Origin: Liriodendron chinense
Taxonomy: Eukaryota > Streptophyta > Magnoliopsida > Magnoliales > Magnoliaceae
NCBI GenBank assembly: GCA_003013855.2
Contig: ML058449.1
Coordinates: forward strand, 2,170,001 to 2,234,000
Length of the DNA stretch: 64,000 nucleotides
Direction of reading: 5' to 3'
The position numbers and the translations under genes are program-made. Below are positions 1 through 11,549 of this stretch, one piece after another; within the stretch, counting starts at the first letter, position 1, and each line of letters opens with the position of its first letter. A model generated the notes under the pieces. The model saw nothing but the letters and a program-made list of their open reading frames with translations. It was not told where the DNA came from and made no database searches.

Positions 1-400
1 GCATGACTCACCCCGAATCAGGCGAGTTGTGACTCGGCTCCGGAACAGGTTGTGGTGAGTCATTGAGTGTGAAGACCATGATGAAAGGACTCAAAAGCCA
101 AGTGAAGCCCAGCTCCTTTAAATAAAGGTGTGGGCCCCACCCTGGTGCAGTAATCCAAGCCTGTGGGCCTTTAACACACATCCAGGCCCAGAAGGACATT
201 CCAAGAGAATCTAGAAGGACATTCCAAGAGAATCAAACTGATACCAAGCAAGCCAAAGGGAGCCTGGAATCTACGTTTGCACAGCTCTTGAAAAAGATAT
301 GATTCCAAAATGAAACACATGAGTTGAGGTAGTGACGTCATCTTGCAATATGTGGGGTCGTGATCAAGCCCACGGCCCAGAAATTTGAAGTTTTGTAACA
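1..400. repeat. Dispersed repeat, copy A
   Basis: This stretch matches 4845-5195 in the same orientation. Shared landmarks are the block around 'gtgagtcattgag', 'gccaagtgaagcccagctcc', 'tttaaataaagg' and 'cagaaggacattccaag'. No coding sequence is recognisable. The two copies are about 4.4 kb apart, which could mean diverged ends of one old element or two independent insertions; no target duplication was found. Confidence 0.6.
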
Positions 401-1030
401 TCACACTAAAATGTCCACAAGAGAAATGATCCAGTTATCTCATAGCACTGTAAGTTATACTGGTCGTTGTATCGGAAGACTTGGACAATCTAATTGACCG
501 ATCTGGACTGTTCATAAGATCACCAAGCAGATGAATCTAATCATATGATCAATAGCCCATAAAATGATTCATCAGGATTATTTGTACAAACAGGCAAAAA
601 AAAAAAAAAAAAAAAAAGGAAAAGAAAAGAAAAGAAAGGATGGCTGAAAAAAAATCATAGGCTGATTATGGCTTTGGAACTAAGACTCTAAAGCTAAACA
701 GTTATCGGTGGAACAATTCATTATACGACTTCGGAACAATTCATTATATGACTCCATATTGAAAAGGAAGCTAGATTATAGGGAGAAAATAAAAAAAAGA
801 TGAGGGGGAAGAAACTTCTAAAGTGTATATGATTAATAATAAGAATAAAGATGATGGGTGTTGCCACCAATTCAATCAAATTGGGCCACTTGTGTGATTG
901 AGGGCCTATGTTTAGTTTTCATGTGTGGGTAGCCAGAGTCTACTCAACTCAAAGTTTGATTGAAGCGTTGGTGTTCCCTTGCATTGAGATGAACAAATTG
1001 GAGACTGGGATCCAAAGATCCAAAGTCCTC
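401..1030. other. No recognisable gene
   Basis: AT-rich sequence with an A-run near 597-617. The short open frames have no family resemblance I recognise. Confidence 0.5.
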
Positions 1031-2548
1031 TTAACTACCAATGTTTGCATTTCTGTTTAGACGATTTGTGAAAGGGTACGGGTTAGCCCTTTTGAGTGAG
1101 TTCTTTTTGCCTTGTGACGATAGATATGAATCTACGACTTAAGCACTTGTTCTTTTACCAACACTCTTAGTTCAATATTACTTAAAGGAAAAAAACATAT
1201 ACAAGCAAATTAAAGAAAGCAAAATGTTGCTGATTTCATTAGTATATGGAACAAATGCTCATTACAATCAATAAATTGTGAGACAACCAAACAATAATAA
1301 ACGAGAAAAGGAAAAAGATAAATTCCTGATGCGTACTATCGGAATAGAGGATGGAGGTGGGTGTGATCAACTAAATTGGAACTTAGGTGATCACGGTCCT
1401 ACAACTTATGGTTGCAGAAAATTAATTCTACTCCTAAGATACTGTAGCGGGAGCTGCTAAGCAGTAACTATGTAAAACTTAGGCTATGTTATGTTAAGAA
1501 AGATAAATTGAAAGATAATCTAACGGTAGATTGATGTATTTGGTGTAAGGCCAAGCTCTTCTTCAATTGCTCCTTTTATAAATTGTCGAGGCAGTGAAAC
1601 CCTTGCTAGGGTTTTCTTGCTGATCCGGAATCCTTTGTTCTCACACCGCTGTCCTGAATATGAGTATCTCTATGATTGATCCGGAACTACCAGCCTGCGT
1701 TGGAAAGAAAGGACTCCAATTAAATCCAAACTCGCTAGCTTCTCGGATCTTATTCTCATAGCCGATCTTTCGCGGGGACATTCGTGGCCCATTATATGGA
1801 TCATGCCAATTACTACCAAAGTTTCTTTGGATCCAGCGACCTTAAGGACTTATCTGGGTGTCAAATTGACAATGGCCACTCTCATGGTGTCCCACTTCTT
1901 CTACCTCAAGGTTTTGGACGGTCCAGATCATACCTCTTACACTTGAGCATTTGTAAGGTGATGGTTTAGAGTATTGGAGGGATTTGACACCCGATATAGA
2001 TCCACCATCGACCTATATTCGCTCTAGTTCACTTTCTCTTAATTCCAATTGATATATGATGAGGGGAGCGTGATTGAGCTGATGTGTCTCTCTTAGGATC
2101 TCTGTCGGATCTGAGACTGGGTTTGTTTGGACATTGGCTCGATTTGTGGATGCTCGAAATCTTCTCGAATACTAGTCTCTCCGAACATCTTTGAAAAAAA
2201 TCTCCCATTTGGAAGGACTATGAAAAATGGCCTTACAAAGAATATCATATTAAGATTCGTGATTAGATCTATTCTCTCGGCAAGTTTCTTGTAGACGTGC
2301 TGGGTATTTTGCCTCAATAATGAGAATAATAAATGTTGCCACATGGCATGCGCTGATTTGTTCTCCTAAAGGCGGAAGTAAGGGTTCGTGCCTTTGCATT
2401 TATAACCGAATGTATATTGTCGAAGGAAGATTAAGCGAAGATACTCTCGGGTGAGAGTAGATTTCACGCCAATTGCGGTCACGTCATGTCAACATGTAGC
2501 CGCCTTTGATTGGTCTATGTTAGGGTGCAAAAAATGGGTGTAAACAAT
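1031..2548 (+). repeat. Possible highly diverged 5' LTR of a copia relic
   Basis: Patches here resemble patches in 3350-4421 in the same order: a 'gggttagccctttt' block near the start, 'gacaaccaaacaat' versus 'actaccaaacaattg', and a shared terminal 'gtgtaaaca' (ends near 2548 and 4421). A copia protease-region fragment lies between them on the same strand. Similarity is weak and boundaries are guesses; it could instead be two unrelated repeats. Confidence 0.25.
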
Positions 2549-2934
2549 GAGAAAAAAAACTTTCAAAGTGCCATGGTAAACAATAAAAATCAAAATCTTC
2601 ATCAATTGTTTAAGAAGCCCAATAACCTAAAATCGAACTAGAATCTCAATAAAAAAAGAAACCCAAATATACGCCTAAGAACAAAAAATTCAGCAAACAA
2701 GATAAATTGACATGATAATATGCTTGTGGAAAGGCCAATCACTTTTCAATAGTGTCATCATCTTAAGAAAAAGACTCCCATACCTCAAGCATACATGATT
2801 AAAGAACTTCAAATTGTGCTTGTGGTTATAAATATTGACATAGTTCATGTGGAACCATGTGATAGATAGTGGATGGACATAAGCGTCGGCACACATGCTT
2901 GTTACGATTGTTTTTGTTTTAAGAGTTGCGAAGA

Positions 2935-3090
2935 GCTTGCAACCGATAAAAGGTTTAGATGGCCAATGCTATCATTGCGGACGTGATTGGACAAGGAAAA
3001 GTTAAAATTGTATTTACCTTAAGAAAGACAATTATTCTGGCCAATGTTCTTTATATTCCAGATGTTTTGTTTAATTTAGATTTGTGGCCA
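2935..3090 (+). pseudogene. Ty1/copia polyprotein fragment after the protease active site (relic)
   Basis: The frame from 2959 reads MANAIIADVIGQGKVKIVF and then a segment ending NVLYIPDVLFNL. This is the conserved stretch of copia polyproteins lying between the DSGAS protease active site and the GAG-pre-integrase domain (pattern GxGxV...L..VLYVPD...NL). The active site itself is not visible upstream and the frame loses resemblance after about residue 42, so this is a short decayed remnant. It sits between two possible LTR relics on the same strand. Seen: the motif. Inferred: that the flanking repeats belong to the same element. Confidence 0.6.
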
Positions 3091-3349
3091 CACGTGTTGC
3101 AAACGACCCAAATTCAAATGTGTGTGCTTAGATTTAGTGCCGGGCGTGCTAGAAAAAAGTGTTGTTATTCAATTTAGACACATGGCCACACGTGTTATGA
3201 GCAGGCCAAATTCAGCAAACCATGTGTGATTAAGTTTAGTATCGAGCGTGTTAGAGTTGTACTTGACCTAAACTGATTAAATGCTTATGACCTTAGGTAC
3301 TGAACTAGTCGAATTAGAACTAGATTCATGAAGATTGGCTTGATTGTTC

Positions 3350-4421
3350 ATCCATCAATTGTTAAAGCGATTAGGTGATTTTAGAAAGTGAGGGTTAGTC
3401 CTTTATAATAAGATATTTTGCCTTGAAACCAATGACTTTTTTTTTTTTTTAATAGTGATGACAGAATGAGTTTCTTAGTAAAACAATAAGGATTAGACAA
3501 AATAAAAAATAAGGATGGATCACCTATTTTATTAATTCGAATGTTAAAGTAGTATAATTAACTAATTGAAATAAACTAGGTAGAGAGAAAAATAAAATAC
3601 CTACGACGGCTTGTGCTAGCAAAACAACCATCGAAACTACCAAACAATTGTGAGATGGTCGTGGCGTGAAGTTAGTAGGATGTGACTGGAGATGTATCAA
3701 GTATAGACTCAGTAATCCATGGGATCCAACAACAAGGCCATGGATATTTAACCTAGTCTTAAGTGCTTACTATAGCGATGTGTTGGGCATTAGCAAAACT
3801 AAGCTAAACTAATGACTCTGTACTTGCTGTAGCATGGTTGGACATAAGTAGAGTAACTAAGCTAAGAAGCTAAATTAATAAAGATCCATGGAGTACAAAG
3901 GGATAAACAATGTAGAGCTGTAGAGATTGATTGGTTGTTTGTGGCAAGGGCCTAGAGCTTTTTTACGAGTGCCGCTTTTATATATTTATGAAAGGCGGTG
4001 GCTTTGCGGAAAATTGGGCAACATGAGATATTTGAATAGTTGACCGCACAAATCTCTTTGATTATCCATGTAAGCATAGCCCATTATGTTAGCCACGTGT
4101 ACAAAAAATCACATACACCTCTTGTTATTCTAGTCATGCATAGGAAAGTTTACTAGAGTCTTTACATCATTGGGCTCTTGCATAGAAAATTTGCTAGAGA
4201 GTTGCTTTTGGTAGGACTTTAACATTAATCATTGCTAGAGATTTATTTTTATGGAACTTACTTTACAAGAGTTGCTTTTGATGAAACTCTACCATTTAAT
4301 ACTCCTACATATACATATCGCTAGTTCCTCCTTATGAAGTTCATTTACATCACATGTGGCATGGTTGCCACATGACATCTTCTAGACCCTTTGATTTGAT
4401 TGTGATTGGCCGAGTGTAAAC
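3350..4421 (+). repeat. Possible highly diverged 3' LTR of the copia relic
   Basis: Partner of 1031-2548 (see that entry). It ends 'gagtgtaaaca'. Weak, patchy similarity only. Confidence 0.25.
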
Positions 4422-4844
4422 ACTAAACATGCGAGAAAATTTAGTTTTGGCCTATCTTTTGAATAAGATTGTTGGCTTTTATTACCAAATATCTCTTGCT
4501 ATAATTAAAGGTTATAGTGATACTTACTGGAATTCAGGCAATGATGATTCCAAACATATGTATGTTTCCCAAACTTTAATGAAGGTAGTGCTTAAAAGTT
4601 TTATGCAACCTACAATTCTACTCTTTTTTTTAGCTCTATCTCCCCATTGCTCCCTTTTGTACGGGAATGATTACAAGAGCAAAGGGCTGTCCACCCTCTC
4701 AAGTGTAGCTTTGTTTACTTTTCTTGCCCAAAATCAGGTCCAACATTGCTCGTGGGCTAGGATTTCAGGTCCAGGACCATCTTATGAACCATTGCAAAAC
4801 GCGACTTGCACACGCTCAACCCAATTCGACCCCATAATCAACCC
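4422..4844. other. No supported gene
   Basis: A 139-codon open frame on the plus strand (4429-4848) has no domain I recognise, and its 3' end runs into the dispersed repeat. Treated as chance. Confidence 0.5.
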
Positions 4845-5195
4845 CTGACTGGACTGGAACAAGTCGTGATGAGTCATTGAGTTTGAAAACCATGATGAAA
4901 AGGACTCGAGAGCCAAGTGAAGCCCAGCTCCTTTAAATAAAGGCTCGTGCCCACACCCAGGTGCATTAATCCAAGCCTGATGGGCCCTTTAATACATTCA
5001 TGTCCAGAAGGACATTCCAAGTGAATCTAACTGATACCAAGCATTCCAAAGTGAGTCCTGGAATCTTGGAATCCATGTTTGCACACTTCTTTAAAAAAAA
5101 GATTTGATTCCCATATGATCCACGTGAGTTGAGAGAGTGACGTCATCTTGCAAGATGTGGTGCCCACGGCCCAGCAATTTGAAATTTCATATATA
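4845..5195. repeat. Dispersed repeat, copy B
   Basis: Direct-orientation match to 1-400, including 'tttaaataaagg' and 'agaaggacattccaag'. Non-coding. Confidence 0.6.
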
Positions 5196-5860
5196 CCATG
5201 AGATCGAGCTGTGCGGGGCCCACCATGATGTATGTCAGACATCCACACCGTGCATTTGGTGGGTCCACTCCAGGTTATAGGATATCCCAAAAATCAACCC
5301 TATACGGTGGACCACACCATCTAAAATAGTATGAAAACATGCTTAAAACAGCTAAAAGCACTTGGTGGGGCCCAACTGAGTTTTGGATGCGGCTGAAATA
5401 TAGTGGCACTAAGAGCACTGGATCATAGTAAGTTGAATACTTGAAACAGTTAGATCGTATAAGTAATATAAAACATAACTTAAAGAAACAACACTATAGT
5501 TAACTCACTGGTTAAAGTCATTGATTCTCTTAGGTGATATATTTGGGGGTTCAAACTCAGTTCGACTCGAGCCATCGGGTCACCCGAGTCCATGCCGAGT
5601 CAGTGGAGGACCTCATGGTCATCATCCATGGACATGGACTTCAATGTGCTGTGTTTGGATGTACTCAACTCTCCACATAGACTAGCCTCCCCATTGCTTG
5701 TTGCATTATTTACATCAGTTCCATGATCACTTGCCATCTCTGTAATCTTATCATGATCATTATGACATAAAATCTGAACGGATGGATTGTGATTGCATGC
5801 ACATCTATACATGTGGAAACCGTGCATACTTCTTTTATTTTGCTTTCTCTGTATACCTGA
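5196..5860. repeat. Fragments of the GGGGCCCACC foldback family and unassigned sequence
   Basis: 5216-5350 holds the 'ggggcccaccatgatgtatg' end motif and the 'ggtggaccacaccat' internal motif of the foldback MITE family seen at 23.7, 36 and 52 kb. 5400-5860 contains nothing I can assign. Confidence 0.5.
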
Positions 5861-6604
5861 TCGGACACAGCCAAATCAGACGGCTTAGGAGTTGACACAT
5901 GGAAGCATCATAAAAAGGAGATCTTTACGGCATACGGCTAGAGGAAAGAAGAAAAGAGGGTCCAAGGGAAGCTAGAAAAGACCTTGCCAAAATAACACAA
6001 CACAACACAACACAACACTGCTTATATTTGTCCCTCATACATACTTAGCTTAATTTAGTTTTAACTCCCCATTGCTCATTATCATGGGCCGTAGTTTTCT
6101 TTAAGCTCACACCCTTTGTCCATGCCATGCCGCAAAATCACAAGGAAGACTTGAGTTTTGATCGGAAGGCTATGGGGTTTTCTGTTACATGCTTAGTAAG
6201 ATTCCACTGACCATCACACCACGACCCTGGTTCTCACTGGCTTTCGAACAGGCGGTCAAACCCCTCTCCAAAGTTAATTATTTGTACATTGTAAATATCA
6301 ATTAATGCAATTTCAGCTTTTTATCTGGTTTTATCTTTTTCCTCTTCTGTGCTATTGTTGAACTGTCATCGTTATGATCGACATTGAAGGTCATTTCGGT
6401 TGAAAGGCCATTTGAAAGATGAACCCTCCCATCCGCAGATCACCTGATGTCCCACAATCGGTGGCTGAATAGAAGGTCAATCCACTTTGGTTCTTGATTT
6501 CACGATCTATCTTGGTGCTTAGGGTGAACAGTTCGGTTAGAATCAAGCTATATCTAGCTCTAGCACACTTGACACTCACACACCAACCAATTTAGAGCCA
6601 AACA
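5860..6604 (+). repeat. 5' LTR of the TAT-like element (start approximate)
   Basis: Homologous to 9610-10542. The 3' boundary is set by the shared CAAACA and by the primer-site-like sequence beginning just after it. It holds a short 'acaac' run at 5997-6018. Confidence 0.55.
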
Positions 6605-6632
6605 CCATTTTTTTGGCATGCCCAACAGGACA
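6605..6632 (+). promoter_or_regulatory. Putative primer-binding region
   Basis: The T-run followed by GGCATGCCCAACAGGAC directly after the 5' LTR resembles the GGCACGCCC...GGGAC start of TAT/Retand-type internal regions. The exact tRNA was not determined. Confidence 0.4.
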
Positions 6633-7299
6633 AGCGTGCGCTATTGTTAGTTTAACAGTATAAGAATATGGTTAAAAGCTATAACAGGATTGAGAAAGAC
6701 CTAGAAGATTGAAGAAGAAGAAGAAGAAGAGTACAATCTGTGCAAGAGGACACATCTGTAGAGGCTGATCTCCAATATCCGTATTTCAAGAGACTAGATA
6801 TTCTTTGAATAGTAATTCGCTAGAGAGTGTTACAGGTGCTCCAAATCTGAAAGCTAGCCTGCAACAAATTTCTAAGGGTTTAGGCCAAGAATTTCAACAG
6901 GTCGATGGATATCCTTTTAGAAAGGCTACCACCTCCTGGTAATCGGCCAATCAATTTAGATATAAATCCTCCAATGAACCTAAGGTTCGAGCAACCGGCT
7001 AATCCTCAGATGAGTGTTGGCTGGTTAGATTAACTTAGCCGAAATTTGCCACCTCAAGTTGGCATCAAGAGAAACGGCCCAAATCAGACTTAACAGCCAG
7101 ATTGACCAGGATGTTTCATATAACAGGGCTCCTATGGGGCAATTCAATCTTGGAGATAAACAGCTTGGGGGGGTGGGGGGGCAAGCTCCTATGCCTACAG
7201 TTCCTCCAATGGTGAACCCCGCGGCTCAAGAACCACAAGTAGCTGCACACCCTATCGTATAGGTTGATAAGACTAGATTAATCTGATTAAGTAACCGAC

Positions 7300-7700
7300 C
7301 ATCCTTGAGGATGATGGGTGAACAGACCCATATATCGAAAGCCTCATCCTAATTGGATAGATCGACAGTTTGAGTTGCTGAGGGGCTATAAGATTTTCGA
7401 ATTCACTCTCTTCTCAGGAGATAGTGATCAACTATTGAGCACATTGACCACTTTACCATACAATGTGGCAAAACATCGGCCAATGATTTCCCAAAGTATA
7501 GGCTCTTCAAAATTCTTCAACTGGGGTGGCATTTACCTGGTACATCAACCTACCACCAAACTTTGTTCATACTATGAACTTTGCCAGATATGGAAGAAAG
7601 GTTCCATACCTAATTCTTCCAAAATGAGACAGGTTTACATGGCTGACTTATTTCGACTAAGATAACTATTGCCGGATACATTCCTATTTCAAACGGACAA
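7300..7700 (+). pseudogene. Ty3/gypsy gag (retrotransposon gag domain), broken
   Basis: The open frame 7318-7665 reads RPIYRKPHPNWIDRQFELL then RGYKIFEFTLFSGD, the N-terminal signature of plant TAT-lineage gag proteins (usual form: RP.YRKPYP.WVD...LPRGYK.PEF.LFSGE). In the next frame 'AFTWYINLPPN' and 'MEERFHT' continue the domain, and 'YMADLFRLR' returns to the first frame, matching the usual 'VSIADLARLRQ' ending. At least two frameshifts are therefore needed to follow it. Gag would form the virus-like particle. It is followed by about 1.2 kb of degenerate sequence before the next recognisable piece. Confidence 0.7.
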
Positions 7701-8943
7701 GAAACCAATGCTCAATTGCCATGGCAGAGGTAGAATTCGTCAAACTGGGCCATAACGATTTGGATATCGAGCTTCAAAAGAAGTTCAAAGGGATGAAATT
7801 CGAGAGTTTATTTGAGCTGTCAGCCCAAATTACTCGATATGAATGGCTTCTCTGAGAGGAAAGCCAGGCAAAAAAAAAAAACTCATTCGGATCGTCCAAG
7901 AAATAGTGGCGATAGTGCTAAACTCCTCGTTCGACAGTTTGAGTTTCCACCATGCCTTTTTAGGAAACTCCGAATTGAACATGGTGGAAATAGTGCTAAA
8001 AAGCCATTTCCCTGCTAAGCTTTGTCCAAGAAAGAAGTCATCACTTCTTCCGGTACAGAATTTAAGATAAAATATTTTTGTAACAAGAAAACAATACTCT
8101 TTTAACATTACTCTGAGCTGACAAAATTTTCAACCACCTATTGGCTGAAAAATTCTTAAATTTCCGGAGAATGAGAAAATCCCATCTGTTGAAGAACTGA
8201 AAAAGAATGAGTACTACAAGTGCTGTGGCTTGTGTTATTTTCGAAACTTAAATATAAGACAATATCGATAAAGGGATATTGAAGTTCCCTGAAAATGAAG
8301 AAGAAGGGATGGTGATCGACACTGACCCATTCCTTCAAGTAGCAAACTTGAAGGTCGTTTCGGTCCACCTGTAGAAGCAGAATAGGCCGAAGATTAAGAT
8401 CGTTTTAACACCGTTCGGATATCGGCAACCAGATAGCCGATCGACAATCACTGTGGAAGGATAGAAACAACCAAAGATGTTTGGAGGCAAGGAAAAGAAA
8501 ACCCTAATGGCATTTTCGAGAACCAACTGAAGTATGTGTTGTGCAATCATTGTTACTGGGAGATAAATGATTGAATGGCGCATTCTTTTTGGAGAGTCAT
8601 CAGAAGAATCAATGCCGCCAAGTCCAACTGGAAACAATTACCGACTGCACCAACATACTTATCATTGGCCGCAAAAAATCCCACCTACATGGCAATCAAA
8701 CTACTGCAAACTACAGGTGTTGGTAAGGAATGACTGTTCAAAAAATCAAACAACGACGATCAGACTGGCCGATGCGAGGAAAGATGGACCAAAGCTATCC
8801 ACCCGAAATTTCCTCGACTGGCCATGGAGATAACACATACTCAGAAACACCACTGGTAAAGACAATATGTTACTCTGAGAATTCAAAGAATAGAGGCTGA
8901 GAAATGTCAGAAGAAGCATCATCCAGTAGAAAATCAACTGAGG

Positions 8944-9595
8944 TTGAGGCCTTACATAGTAGAACAAAAATTGGGCAGGAAACAATGCGTGAAGGAGGAT
9001 TCCAGCACGGAGGACCTTTTCAATGATCTCATAGAAGAGGAAGCCATAGCAGATGACCTCTTAAATAAGGAAAGTTTCCTTGGAAACGACCTATTAATTG
9101 AAGAATTAATAGCCAAAGGTATGTTATTGGACAATGACATGGGAGTCCAACAAAACACGAAAACTGATGAAGCCGAAAGTTCCAAAACGGTTGAAAGAAG
9201 AAAAGATAAGGCTCACAACGGCAGACAAAAGGCCGTCGTTAGGTTCGGCACCCTTCCACCGTTAACAGTGGATTGTAACATGGTTCTTACCTTACCACTA
9301 ATCTTCCAGGCAAAACCTGACAAACTGAAAAAGGTGGTGGCGGATGTAGAAGAGGATGGAGCCAAAAAAAGCCATGCAGAGCAACTCCGGGCTGAATCAT
9401 AAAAAAAGAAGGCTAGTTCAACCATCACAATTTAATAAGGTGAGGGGCCTGAAAAGGCAATCATCGAGAAATTATCGTATAAAATGACTCAACGCCTAAA
9501 GCCTTTGTACATCTTGGCTCATGTGAATGGCCAGCCGATGATAACCGACAATGACACATGGAAAGATATGAGAGGCCATGACTACTTGGTGGCCT
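8944..9595 (+). pseudogene. Gag C-terminus / pre-protease segment of the TAT-like element
   Basis: The 152-codon frame 8944-9402 is acidic (EDLFNDLIEEEAIADDLLNK) and ends in 'FGTLPPLTVDCNMVLTLP' followed by 'IFQAKPDQLK'-like residues, as seen in the linker between gag and protease of TAT-type elements. After the stop, 9430-9595 continues with 'MTQRLKPLYILAHVNGQPM', the conserved lead into the aspartic protease, but the expected D-G-G/A catalytic loop does not follow. Sequence changes to the 3' LTR instead. The element seems cut just before the protease active site. Confidence 0.6.
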
Positions 9596-9672
9596 AAGCG
9601 ATTGCACACGCATCAGAGGACGCAACCGAACAATTATGAAACCAACAATTCTAGTAATCGCTCCGGTTCATC

Positions 9673-9680
9673 TATAAATA
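9673..9680 (+). promoter_or_regulatory. TATA box in the 3' LTR
   Basis: TATAAATA, positioned as the U3 promoter. The matching place in the 5' LTR (near 5909) reads CATAAAAA. Confidence 0.4.
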
Positions 9681-10070
9681 GGGCTGAAGATGAAGATCTC
9701 AAGGCCCTGCCAACCCAACCAAACTAAGCTCATCTTGGTCCCTCATGAATGCTTTTCTGAATTTAGTTTAGTTAACTACTATCGCTCATCAGCATAGGCC
9801 GTAGTTTTCTTTAGGTTCACACCTTTCATCCAAGCCACATCGCTAGAACGCAAGGAAGATCTTTTGAGTTTTGAATGACAGGCTGTGGGATTTTCCTGCT
9901 ACGTGTTAGTTGGTAGTCAGATTCCATCCTCTCATCATGACCTTAGCTCTCGTCAAGTTTTGAACAAGCGGTGAACCCCTCCACTTCACAACCGTCTCGC
10001 CACAAGCTTAGCTCTCACCAGATTTCGAACAGGAGATCAACCCAGCCAAACGATTGTCCTACTACAAAGC

Positions 10071-10262
10071 TTAGTCCCTACTAAGCAATGAACAAACTGT
10101 CCTTCCCCAAAGCTGATTGATGCAATTTCAACATTTAGTCCCTACTAAGCAATGAACAAACTGTCCTTCCCCAAGGCTGATTGATGCAATTTCAACGTTT
10201 AGTCCCTACTAAGCAATGAACAAACTGCCCTTCCCCAAAGCTGATTGATGCAATTTCAATGT
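10071..10262 (+). repeat. 64-bp tandem repeat, 3 copies, inside the 3' LTR
   Basis: Units start at 10071, 10135 and 10199 with 'ttagtccctactaagcaatg' and end '...gatgcaatttcaa'. The copies are almost identical. The 5' LTR has a single diverged unit. Confidence 0.9.
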
Positions 10263-10542
10263 TTGGACAAACGTCTTGTCCGCCTCTTTTGTGTGATTGT
10301 TGAAATGTCATCATTATCGTTAATATTGAAAGTCCTTTTGACCCAAAAAGAACCCATTTGAAGGACAAATGTTCCCCTTCGCAGATTGCTTGATCTTTCA
10401 CAATCAGTGGCTAAATAGATGGGCCATCTGCTCTGGTTCTCAGTCTCACGATTGATCCTAGTGCCTAGGGTCAAAGGAGTTCAGTTCAAATCAAGCTGCA
10501 TCCAGCTGTAGCACACACATGCAACCGATTTACCGTCAAACA

Positions 10543-10818
10543 CTTTCCTTTTTTTTTGGTGGGGAAAATGGTTAGGGTTTTGAAATGGGAAAGAGGGACA
10601 CATGGGTTAGGGTTTTTAGTGGTAGAGGATGTTGCTATCTTTCACTAAGGCCATGAGTTTGATTCTTGTTCCCTGCACATTTTCATTTTTCAATAAATAC
10701 CATTTTCACAAGCAGGGTGACTCAACCTGATGAGTCTTAAAATTGTGGTTTTGATGCAGGAATGAGGAGAAATAGGAATGGATAAAAGCCACAAAGGGGG
10801 ATAGGATAGGGTAGTGTA
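10543..10818. other. Flank without recognisable gene
   Basis: Sequence between the TAT-like element and the copia element. It includes a repeated 'ggttagggttt' motif at 10571 and 10607. No coding signal. Confidence 0.5.
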
Positions 10819-10823
10819 ATGGG

Positions 10824-11422
10824 TGTTGGAAATCCGGTCAGCAGAAGCACCGAAGAGATTCAAACAATCAACACTCGCCACACAAGTAATCAACGCAAAG
10901 ACGATCCATTTTTACGTGGAAAACCCTTTTGGGAAAAAACCATGGCACAAAGCGACACCTCCACTATGAATATTAGATGATTACAAAGCTAATCTACCCT
11001 CAAGCATATCCCAAAGAAGAACAAAGCACTCTCAAACCTCACAATCACTCCCCCAAGCCCCAAACTCATATTAGGACTCCTTGATGTTGATTAGGATACT
11101 TCTGAACATGATTAGGAGGTGTTTAAATAGGACTCTAACCTAAATTCGAAACATGCAACGTGAAACTGTGTAAGAAAAACTTTCCCCGCACGTCAGCCGA
11201 CCGGTCGTTGACCTGCAAAATTGGTCCAACGAGTTTGCTCCCAAAACGGTCTTGCTACCTCAAAATACGATCGGTTGGGCGACCGGTCGGAGCCCATTGC
11301 AGCCCGGTCGGCAGACCGGTCTGAGGCTCCCAGAATAAAGGTCCAGAGTCGCTGTGACAATCTGTCCACTGACCGACTGGTTGGTGGACACTGTTTTGCA
11401 CAGTTTTGAGGACTCTCCAACA
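10824..11422 (-). repeat. 3' LTR of the copia element (599 bp)
   Basis: Nearly identical to 18251-18843. It contains a cluster of GACCGGTC-type palindromes at 11195-11395. Confidence 0.95.
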
Positions 11423-11433
11423 AACTCCACCGA
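11423..11433 (-). promoter_or_regulatory. Polypurine tract
   Basis: On the minus strand GGTGGAGTT immediately precedes the TGTTGG start of the 3' LTR, the expected place for plus-strand priming. Confidence 0.7.
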
Positions 11434-11549
11434 GGCTTCAAAACATCGAACAATTTCTCTTCTCTTCATAAATCAGCTCCTCATCAAACATACTACTGTC
11501 ACTTCTCATGCATCACTGCGTCTTCATTAAGCCTTTACCAATCCCAGAG

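Larger units (their letters stand above)
5860..10542 (+). mobile_element. Ty3/gypsy (TAT-like) retrotransposon derivative, gag-only
   Basis: Two direct repeats (about 5860-6604 and about 9610-10542) share long blocks such as 'ggccgtagttttcttta', 'cacaaggaagac/cgcaaggaagat', and 'tagctctagcaca/agctgtagcacac', and both end CAAACA. The 5' copy is followed by T7GGCATGCCCAACAGGAC, resembling the region just inside many TAT-lineage LTRs. Between the repeats only gag-like and pre-protease sequence can be read; there is no reverse transcriptase, RNase H or integrase. The internal region is only about 3 kb and full of stops. This could be an internal-deletion derivative or a TR-GAG type non-autonomous family. 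The outer start is approximate and no target duplication was identified. Confidence 0.65.
9610..10542 (+). repeat. 3' LTR of the TAT-like element (start approximate)
   Basis: Matches 5860-6604 but is longer because it contains a 64-bp unit three times in tandem (10071-10262), present once in the 5' copy. It ends CAAACA at 10542. Confidence 0.55.

Noticed and set aside
4429..4848. 139-codon plus-strand open frame
   Set aside because: No recognised domain, AT-rich, and its end overlaps a dispersed repeat.
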